NCBI GenBank assembly: GCA_028015205.1
Contig: CM051521.1
Coordinates: 99,300,513 to 99,364,512, forward strand
DNA from: Mytilisepta virgata
Taxonomy: Eukaryota > Mollusca > Bivalvia > Mytilida > Mytilidae
Length of the DNA stretch: 64,000 bases
Reading direction: 5' to 3'
The position numbers and the translations under genes were made by a program. Below are positions 47,561 to 57,400 of this stretch, piece after piece; within the stretch, counting starts at the first letter, position 1; every line of letters starts with the position of its first letter. The notes beneath the pieces were generated by a model. That model had not been told where the DNA came from, did no database searches, and saw only the letters and a program-made list of their open reading frames with translations.

Positions 47561-49060
47561 TTAAATTGGTTATTTCTGATTTATATATAAAAACAAATAA
47601 TACTGATATGGTTTGAATAGGTAAATTAAAGAATTTTAAGTTCTTAGACAACATTCATTCTGTGTCAGAAACCTATGCTGTGTCAAATATTTATTCACAA
47701 TCCAAATTCAGTATTGTATCAAGCTTGAATGTTGTGTTCATAATTGCCCCAACTATTCAGGGTTCGACATCTGCGGTCGTATCTAGCTGCGCCCAGCGGA
47801 GCATTTTATTACCAATATCTTGAAAACTATACAAGATATTTGAAAAATTTAAATTGTATATGGTTAAGCACATCAAGATCTACAAAAGTTGTAACAGAGT
47901 CAAAGTTGTAGGACCGTTCCTTTAGGAGTTATACCCCTTAGATCGTTAAAATTGACCATTTCCACAGCTTTTTGTTCAACTTTTCAAAAATCTTCTTCTC
48001 TGAAACCGCTTGGCCAAATGTAATGAAACTTGGTAGGGTTGTTCTGTAGTATGTCCTCTACAAAACTATCGTTCGAAATTTTAATTCGACAAAAAACATG
48101 GCTGCCATGGCTAAAAATAGAACATAAGGGTAATTGCAGTTTTTTGCAAAGTGCTAAAAACAGTAACAGATATTAAAGTTCTGCCTAGGGTAATAGTGAT
48201 CAGCACATCAAGATCTACCTGCCCTGAACTTTTGAAGAAGATCTGACACTGGTTGTAGGAGTTATTGCCCTTTTTCTTGTTTTTTTGACAAATTTTGCTC
48301 TTTTTTTAGACCAATATCTTGAAACCTATACAAGATATTTGAAAAATTTAAATTGCATATGGTTATGCACATAAAGATCTCAAAATTATGTAATGGGGTC
48401 AAAGTTGTAAGACCTTTCTTGATAGGAGTTGTTTCCCTTAGAATGTTAAAATTGATCATTTCACAGAGTAGCAGTCCTTTGTAAAAAATTGTGGATCGGT
48501 TTCAATGTTTTTCCAAAATATAGAGATGGACAAGAACTTCATATACTCATTATATTTTTATGGCCCGACCACGTATATTTATTTGAATTGGACACATAGT
48601 TTTACCCTTGTACGTCCATCCATAACACTTTGGTAAAGTTCTTGGTTTACATTGAAGGTCTATTTGTTGGATATTATATCGTTCTTCCGTCATACTTTTT
48701 TATTTTCTTTAATTTCTATGAAAGTATAAGTCAGATCTTAATGAAATTTTGTACACTAGTTCATTACATTACCACTACAAATAAGATTTTTTTCAATTTC
48801 TGTCTGTCTGACTTAGGTTCTCCTTTTTTGAACAAAGCTGCGAGCAAGGTATCAGTGTCGTTGCAGTACATTCCCTTTTTGATACAAAAGGTAGGCAACT
48901 ACATGATGGTGCCATTGGTGGATTGGGAAATTGGGAATGCATATTTTATTTCTTGTCGGTCAAAATTGAAAATAGTAATAAAGGGTCATTCTGGGGACTA
49001 CTAAGAACAAGACTTGTATTTTTATTTGGTCTAATACGTTTTATGCCTTCTCTATTTTGA
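47561..49060. other. Repeat remnants, no gene
   Basis: Around 47758-47812 the TTCGACATCTGCGGTCGTAT and GCTGCGCCCAGCGGAGC motifs occur. From about 47810 to 48480 there are two minus-oriented ~400 bp units (ACCAATATCTTGAAA, AAGATATTTGAAAAATTTAA) related to the cores of the AGAGGCTC family. Positions 48490-49060 show nothing recognisable. Confidence 0.45.
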
Positions 49061-49081
49061 ATGTCCCTTAAAAGCGGACAT
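49061..49081. repeat. ATGTCC...GGACAT hairpin, copy 4
   Basis: Arm ATGTCC, core CTTAAAAGC, arm GGACAT, in a context (TTTTATGCCTTCTCTATTTT before it) similar to 43975-44000. Confidence 0.65.
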
Positions 49082-49677
49082 TCTCTAACCCACTATTTAT
49101 ATTTTATTAGGGAAGATGCAGACGCCATATAGTTTTCACCTTGTCTGTCTGTCCGTCCATCAACAATTCTTGTCAACATTTAATAAACTCAAATACTATT
49201 AACTGTAATTTCAAAATAGTTCTGAAATTGTGTACAGTTGCTGTTTATAGTTTTCACTTTGTCCGTCTGTCTGACCAAAAACAATTCTTGTGAACACTAA
49301 AACTTAAGAAAGAAAACAGTTTTGAAATTGTGTACAGTTGTTGTGTAGGATGTCATGATTTGCATATTAAAATTTTGTGCAAATCCGTGAAATATTTAAA
49401 AAAAAACTTCATATCACAGATGTTGAGAATTGCCAATTGGACTTTGTGAACACTAAAACTAAAAAAAATATTTACAGTACAGTTCTGAAATTTTGTACAG
49501 ATGCTATGCAGCATGTCATAGCTTAGTGTGTATATTAATATTATATGTTTATCTGTTTAATAATTTTGAAAACACTAAGATTATTGCTGGAGAGGGCCAT
49601 CCTGATGTTGTCAGTATTTAAGTTTTGAATATATTGCTGTTTGCTTAATTTTTGCTTTATAAAAAATGAATAAGACA

Positions 49678-49698
49678 ATGTCCTGTAAAAGCGGACAT
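49678..49698. repeat. ATGTCC...GGACAT hairpin, copy 5
   Basis: Arm ATGTCC, core TGTAAAAGC, arm GGACAT, preceded by AAAAAATGAATAAGACA as in the 44097 copy. Confidence 0.65.
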
Positions 49699-49929
49699 GC
49701 TTCAACTTGTGGCTCAAAGTTCTGACATAATTTGAGTGAGCTAAATTGTTATCAATAGGCGTCCATCGTCTGTCCATTATCTGTCTCTTTTACATGTATA
49801 TTCGTCCTTTTCTTAAGTTCACCTTTTAAGTCACCGGGACTGAAGGTCCATGTGAGCTATTGCCATCACTTCTTATTCGCCATTGTCTGTTGTCTGTTAA
49901 CAATTTTTATATGACAGCATAAAAATAGT

Positions 49930-51140
49930 GGACGTATTATGGTATGATGCTGTCGTCGTAGTTGTTGGCATAATAACCTTAGTTCTATTTAATCGATTTA
50001 TTTGAAATTTGGCAGTGATGTTCCTTACCGTAAAAGGATGGATGGGATTGATTTTGGGGGTCCCAAATCTTACGTAATTAGGGGCCAAAAGGGTTCGAAA
50101 TCGAAACTTTTTTATTTCTGGTCCGATTTTGAAATTTTTTTTTTTGCAAGTTTATTATTGTCAAGTAGCGAATCCAAATTTCAGGTTTAATTTTTGCGAC
50201 CCCCCTTTTTCACTTGTATGTAATTAGGGGCCGAAATCTAAACTTTTTTTATTTCTGGTCTGATTTGAAAAGTTGTTTGCCAGATTATTCTTGTCAAGTA
50301 GCAGAAAATTTTTACCCCCCTTTTTACCATTATGCTATTAGGGGACAAAAGGGGCCGACATCGATACTTTTTTATTTCTGGTATGATTTTGAAAATTTTT
50401 GTGCAAGATTATTCTTGTCAACAGTCAGGGGCATAACCAAAAAGAGTTATTTTTTTTATAACTCATTTAGGTTATGCCATTTTTCAGACATAACCAAATC
50501 TGGTTATTTTTTCAAAAATGACCATTTTTCACACACAAATTTTCATCATAAAGAAATTTTTCCTGACAAAGCAATAATTTTTTCTGTTTTAATTGAACTT
50601 TAGACTGTTTATTACAGCTGTAAAATTAGAGACGCAACCTCATTTTGTTGGTACGCAAGGCCTTCAAAGATTATTCCCAGTGGAATTAAAATGTAATTTT
50701 AACAGCTTCCTTTACATCTGCAAGTAAATTTTCTATGTTAAACCATGAATGACCTATTATTTCAGATCAGATGGTCCATTTGCATGACTTAAGATAAGAG
50801 ATAAAAGAAAATTTGAGAAGATTGTGAAATTGATTATTTTCAGCAATAAAATTATAAAATAACTGAAACAGGTTATTTTTCAAAATTTTCAAGGGAAGTA
50901 ACAAAAATTTTACCTAAAAAGTAACCTGATTAGGTTATAAAAAAGATAACTGTTTTTGATTATGCCCCTGACTGGTCAAGTAGGGGATACATTTTTGTGC
51001 CCTTTTTGTTATCGTTATGTAGTTAGGGACAAAAATCATAACTTTATTATTTCTGGTCCGATTTTTAAAAAAAATTTTTTGCAAGTTTAATTATTCCCAA
51101 TTAAAATTATTCTTTTCAAGAGGCGAAGACAAATTTTAAA
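49930..51140 (+). repeat. Degenerate ~150 bp tandem repeat split by a MITE
   Basis: Units carry AATTAGGGGCC(A/G)AAA, CTTTTTTATTTCTGGTCCG, GATTTTGAAA and TTATTCTTGTCAAGTAG (about 50010, 50215, 50335 and 51010). The MITE at 50422-50974 separates the third and fourth units. Confidence 0.5.
50422..50974. mobile_element. 553 bp MITE with 15 bp inverted ends and 5 bp target duplication
   Basis: CAGTCAGGGGCATAA at 50422-50436 is exactly inverted as TTATGCCCCTGACTG ending at 50974. GTCAA flanks both sides (50417-50421 and 50975-50979). The interior is AT-rich, with AGGTTAT and TAACC motifs near both ends, and is non-coding. The superfamily is not assigned. Confidence 0.8.
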
Positions 51141-51408
51141 ATTTTTTTTTTTTTTACCCCCTGCAGCGAAATGTGGGTGGAAAGTCCATCAGAAAAGCAT
51201 GTCTCTAAAACCTTTGTCTGTTCACCACGGGCTGCATGTGTCCAGAGCAAAAGAATATCCTGATTGAGCCTAAAATGTACAGCGTTCGACATGTTAAAGT
51301 CGAATCATGCTGCGCTCGGCGAAGCTTTTAATTATAATATCTGGCAACATGTTTGCTTATATAATGTAGAAAGTATTGGTACATATAAAAAATATAAGAA
51401 GTTTTTTC

Positions 51409-51418
51409 TATTTTCAGA
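51409..51418 (+). promoter_or_regulatory. Likely 5' splice-acceptor just upstream of the Helentron start
   Basis: TTTTTTCTATTTTCAG ends at 51418, two bases before ATG at 51420. The start has A at -3 and G at +4, a good context. This suggests a 5' UTR intron and argues that translation starts here and not further upstream in repeat-like sequence. Confidence 0.55.
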
Positions 51419-51419
51419 A

Positions 51420-54400
51420 ATGGGTCGTAAAGCTAAGAGCAAAGCTGTAAGAGCTAGAGAAAGCAGAGAAAGGATGAGGAAGATGCGCCAGGCCAGTGAA
51501 AAGCCATTTGCTTCCATGGGGTTGGCACCTTCACCTGAGGAAAAACCCCTAGCCAGGACAATGGCTTCTCCTAGTCTAACTAGCGAGAAAAATTGTCCAG
51601 CCTCCATGGGGATGGCACCTCGGGATGAGGAGAAACCCCTAGCCAGGACAATGGCTTCTCCTAGCTCTGCTAGCGAGAAAAATTGTCCTAATGCCCTGAG
51701 TTCTGCATCATCTCAGGGAAGTCTGTGTATCGAAACAGATATGCCGCCGAGCTCTGACTCCCCGCCGTGGGTTTGTACACCACCGAGTGTACCCTCGCCA
51801 AAGCTAGGCGTTGCAGATCAGACGAAACTGGTGGAACACCCTACAAATGAGGGCACCAGTATAATAAAATTAAATTACAAAATGATGTGCAGATTAAATA
51901 GCAAAGATATTACGAAATTAAATAGCAAAAAAACTACTAATAAACAGCTAAATAACAAACTTGAAAACATACTTCTACATGAGCCTGAAAGTATGCTTGA
52001 CACTGCTGTTGAATGTATTACTGATATAGAACTTGACGATTGTCACCTGCTAGAGTCATGTCCAACATCAGAAAAGTCAACTACTAATGCAGCTTCCTCA
52101 GATTGTGGAAATAAAGAGGTATGTTATATTTTGCCATATTCTTTGTCCAAACATATTGCAAGAGGCAGTTTCCATCAAGGAAGTCTACGATTTGGTTTAA
52201 ATGCAGGGAAACAATGTGTTGCTAATTGTTTAGTTGCATTAGTTCAAAGTAAGTTGTCTACAGTTAGTCTTTGGAATTGTTCAATGTTAGATACAATTCT
52301 TACACAAGGTAATGACTTGTACACCTGGATTCATGGCAACAATGATTTGCTTTTAGTTTCTGACTTGCCAACTCAAATAGAATTAAATGGCATGTTAGTG
52401 AGTGTAAATATGAAAGAATCTTTTGCTGCTTTGGTCAATATGGATGAAAACATTGATATCCCTGGTGTCTTGCCTCTTGATCAGGCTATTCAAGAATCTC
52501 TTATTGAAACAGATGGTTGCTTCATATGTGTTCAAGGATCAACATCGTTAGTAATAAAGCAGGGAAACAGATTATATCTATTTGATTCACATGCACGAAA
52601 TGATTTTGGCCTGCCTGAGTGTAATGGTACAAGTATAGTCATAAGTCTCCAAAATGTTGATCACTTATATCATCATCTTATAGCATTTGTTAAAAACAAC
52701 TCTCAAGTACAATTTGAAATTACTGGTGTTGTTCTCCGTATTGCACATGCAAATGTTGTAAACACTACTGTTGTCAAAAATAATGATGGATATGTTGATA
52801 GGTTGCAAAATCAGTATTCAAACCAAAGTGATGAAAGCTTTAGTGTGCCAGAACCTGCAATATGTACACAGAATGATTCAGAAACAGTTCCTTCATGTGA
52901 CCTCCTTGTATCAGGTAAAGAAAACGCATTGAGCACTGACAATGAGGTAAGCCAAAACTATGAATCTGATGTGCCGTTTGTTAGTTCTATGTCAAATGCT
53001 AAATTCGATTTTAAACCAACTGATGCATCCCTTAGGAGAAAATTATGTTCCAAATTGAAAATGCCTCTAAAGTTTATATCAAAATCATGTAGTTATAAGT
53101 CTGTTATGAACATGGGAAATCCTGAAAACACAAAGAGTATTGTTGGTGATGGAAATTGTTTGTTTAGAGCTTTGTCTTTTGCAGTTTCACAAAGACAAGA
53201 GTTTTATTCCATTATGAGGGAAGCTATTGTGAATCATAGCTTACAGAATGCTGACAGGTTATCTGCATTTGTTGACAGTACATCTGTAGAAGAACATGTC
53301 ATGACAAACAGAATGCTAGAGAATAACAGTTGGGGAACTGCTATAGAAATATTAGCTGCTGCTGATTTAATGAAGACTGACATTTTTACTTTTACAGAAG
53401 GTAAATGGTTAAGATATTCTGCAAAACAGATAGAAAAAGATGCTGTTATTAATGAAAAATCCATATATCTCAAGCTTCAAAACAATCATTATGAAGTTGT
53501 TACAAGTGTTATGCAAGCCTTGAAGAAGGAGGAATCTCCACAAAAAAACATTAATGACAGAAAAAGAAAAGGAACACATTTGAAAGAAAACAAGTTTTCA
53601 AGTACAGATAAGTCTTCTGAAAGTATTTACCTTACACCATCTAAAAAGGCAAAGAAAGAAAAACAAAAAGAAAAGTATCAAACCACACCAGAAATAAGAG
53701 AACGTAAGCTGAGTCGTGGTAAAGAAAGATATTCAAAAGACTCTGTATTTAGACAAGATGTGAATGATGCAAGTATGAATAGGTATCAGTCAAACAAAGA
53801 AACAATCAAAAGGAAACTTAATGATAAGTATGCGAATGACACAGAGTACAGTACAAAGGTGAAAAGAAAGACAAAAGAAATGTATGAGAATGATGAAACA
53901 TACTGTCAAACTTTAAAAGATGCCAGCATCAAGAAATATGCATCCAATGAAACCCATCGTCAAAATGTTAAAGATGCTAGTATCAACAAATATGCATCCG
54001 ATGAAACCCATCGTCAAAACGTTAAAGATGCTAGTATCAACAAATACACATCTGATGAAACCCATCGTCAAAACGTTAAAGATGCCAGTATCAACAAATA
54101 CACATCCGATGAAACCCATCGTCAAAACGTTAAAGATGCTAGTATCAACAAATACGCATCCGATGAAACCCATCGTCAAAACGTTAAAGATGCTAGTATC
54201 AACAAATACGCATCCGATGAAACCCATCGTCAAAATGTTAAAGATGCTAGTATCAACAAATACACATCCGATGAAACACATCGTCAAAACGTTAAAGATG
54301 CTAGTATCAAAAAATATGCTAATGATGAAACTCATCGTCAAAAAGTTCAGCATTCAAGTACCAAAAGATACATTAATGATGAAATGCACAGGAATAAAAT

Positions 54401-57400
54401 TGTGAGCCAAACAAAACAACGAAGGGAAATTGTAAAAGAAGAACTACAGAAAATTGAAAACGTAATTCAGAAATTTAAGTTAGAATCACAAAATGGACCA
54501 GAATATGTTTGTGGATGTTGCTTTAGATTGTTTTTTAGAAAACAAGTGATTGATTGTGACTACAAATTGTATGACAATAAAGGAGCAGAAATAGCAAATA
54601 TAGCAAGGAAATGTATATCAAATAAATATGTGCATGAATGCAATAATGAGTGCAAAGAAGCTTGTAAAAATGCAAATTCTAGCAGAAAATTTCTTTGGAT
54701 TTGTTTTACTTGCCATAGAAAACTGTTAATGGGTACTGTACCAGCTGAAAGTCATTGTAATAATCTAGAATTAGAAGATGTTCCTGTAGAGCTAAACACA
54801 CTTAACACTCTTGAACAACATCTCGTAGCCTTGAATATTCCATTTATGAAAATACTTGGATTGCCAAAGGGAGGTCAAAAAGGAGTTCATGGTCCTGTAG
54901 TCTGTGTTCCTTCTAATATTCATAAAATAACATCAACTCTTCCTAGAGCTGAGGATGAAAATAGAATGCTAGCAGTGAAATTGAAGAGAAAAATAAATTA
55001 TAAAGGCTACCAGGAATATCAATACATAAGCACTAAAAAGGTTGATATGGCTCTCCACTATCTTAAAGAAAACAATGTTTGGTATGCAGATGTTGTAGTA
55101 GCAGAAAGATGGTTAAATCCTATTCCAGAAGAAGATGAATCTCGTGACAGTCATGAAAGCTGTAACCAGAACATCGAACCAGTGTCAAATGAAAACACAA
55201 AAGGTTTTATAAATGGAAAAGGAAATGATGATGAACACAAGTCAATTGACCATGATTCCTTAGTAGATGAGGACTTAACATGTGACGAAGGTTCTTACTT
55301 AGATGATAAACTAAGAGGTGTACAACTTAATACATGTCTGCAGCCAGCTGACATTGGACAAGAAATATTAGATCAATGTTTTGATGAAGTGTTCAGTATT
55401 TCTCCAGCAGAGGGAAACAAACCAGTTAGTGTTTTACAAGAGGAAGGAATTGAAGCCAAGTCGTTTCCAACACACTTTCCAACTGGCATCAACACATTCA
55501 AAGAAGAAAGGGAAGAGAGATTATCTCTTTTAAGATATTTTAATATGAGATTAATGGGAGTGGACAACAGATTTGCCAAAGACACCTCATACATATTTTT
55601 TGCCCAATACTTATCAGAGCTTGATCAAGTTATGTCTAATGTACAAATTTCATTAAGAAAACAATCACCTATTGCACCTGGTGGCAAAAAAGTGACGAGT
55701 GATATGCTTCTAAACAAAGAATGTCTCAAGGATCTAATGAAAAAGGATGAAGCCATTAAATATCTGAAACCCATACGTGGAACACCACCTTATTGGCAGG
55801 CAACACAGAAAGATATGTTTGCAATGCTACGACAAGTGGGGAAGCCAAGCTTCTTTTGTTCATTCTCTTCTGCCGATTTTAGATGGTCAGAAATGCTCGA
55901 TACTGTAATGAAACAGCAGGGTGACATTAGAAAGATAGATGATTTAGACTGGAATGAGAAATGCAAAATCTTGTACAGTAATCCAGTAACATTAGCAAGG
56001 ATGTTCGATCATAGATTTCAAACTTTCCTGAAAGAAGTAATTTTGTCTGATGCAAATCCTATTGGAAAAGTTATTGATTATTTTTATAGAATTGAATTTC
56101 AGCAAAGAGGTTCTCCACATGCACATTGTTTGTTCTGGGTTGAAGGTGCTCCAATATTTGGATTAGACAGTAACACTGATGTTGTGAATTTCATCAATAA
56201 ATATATTACTTGTCAAATACCAGATAAAGAAATAGACTTTGAATTGAATGAAATGGTTACATCTCTGCACCAGCATAGCAAAAATCATTCAGCATCATGC
56301 AAAAAGAAAGGAACTACTTGTAGATTTAACTTTCCAAGGCCACCATCTACTGAAACATTCATAGCTGAAGTAGAAGAAACAACAGAAGAAACAGTTAAAG
56401 ATGCTAAAAAGAGATTGAAGCTGTTATGGGATTGTATTCTTGATGAAGAAAATGACACATTGTCAGCTGATGAAATGCTAGAAAAAGTAAGCATGACACA
56501 GGAAGAATTTGAAAACATTTGTTCTGTTGTAGCAAATAGAAATACTGTCATTCTTAAAAGGAATGTTGATGAAATTTACATAAATCAGTACAATGAACAT
56601 CTACTTAGAGCTTGGAATGCCAACATGGATATTCAATATGTCTTAGATGAATATTCCTGTGTTGTATATATCATAAGCTACATTAGCAAAGCTGAAAGAG
56701 AGTTAGGACTGTTGTTACAACAAACTAAAAATGAAGCCATGGAAGGAAATTTAAATGCTCAACAGACTATGAAGAAAGTTGGCACAGCCTACCTGCATCA
56801 TAGAGAAATTAGTGCACAAGAAGCAGTTTATAGAGTTACTGGACTAAGTTTAAAGGGATGTTCTAGAAAAGTGCAGTTCATACCAATAGGTTTAAATCCA
56901 AGTAGAATGAGTATTCCGTTAAAAGACATTGAAAGAGCACAGCATGCACAGAAAATATGTAGTAAAGTTCAAAGTAACAATGATACTGAAGATGAAACAG
57001 ATGATGAATCCATGTGGATGACAAACATTGTAGATCGATACAAAGCAAGACCTGCAAATGAAACATTTGATAATATGTGTTTAGCTGAGTTTTGTTCTGA
57101 CTTCAGTGTCCTTGCCAAATCACAAGTTCCTAAAAAAATAAATGAGAAAACCACTTTCAAGCTTGGCAAAAACCTTGGATACATCAGAAAGAGAACTCGA
57201 ACTGATCCTGCTATAATTAGATACCCTAGATTTTCCTCAGAAACAGCACCAGAGAAATACTATCAAAGTATGCTTCAATTGTTTTTACCATACAGAGTAG
57301 ATCAGCACTTGAAACCTGCACAGTTTGAGAGTTATGAACAGTTCTACTATAATGGGTCTGTTAAATTGGGCAGCAATGAACAAATTGTTGATGTACTAAG

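Noticed and set aside
51264..51419. N-terminal extension of the transposase frame
   Set aside because: It begins at a non-ATG codon and overlaps repeat-like sequence. ATG 51420 has a better context and directly follows a splice acceptor.
53913..54405. Long open frames of 146 codons (minus) and 161 codons (plus, other frame) over the transposase repeat
   Set aside because: They are by-products of a 54 bp repeat whose length is a multiple of three. The main frame encodes the transposase and neither shadow has independent features.
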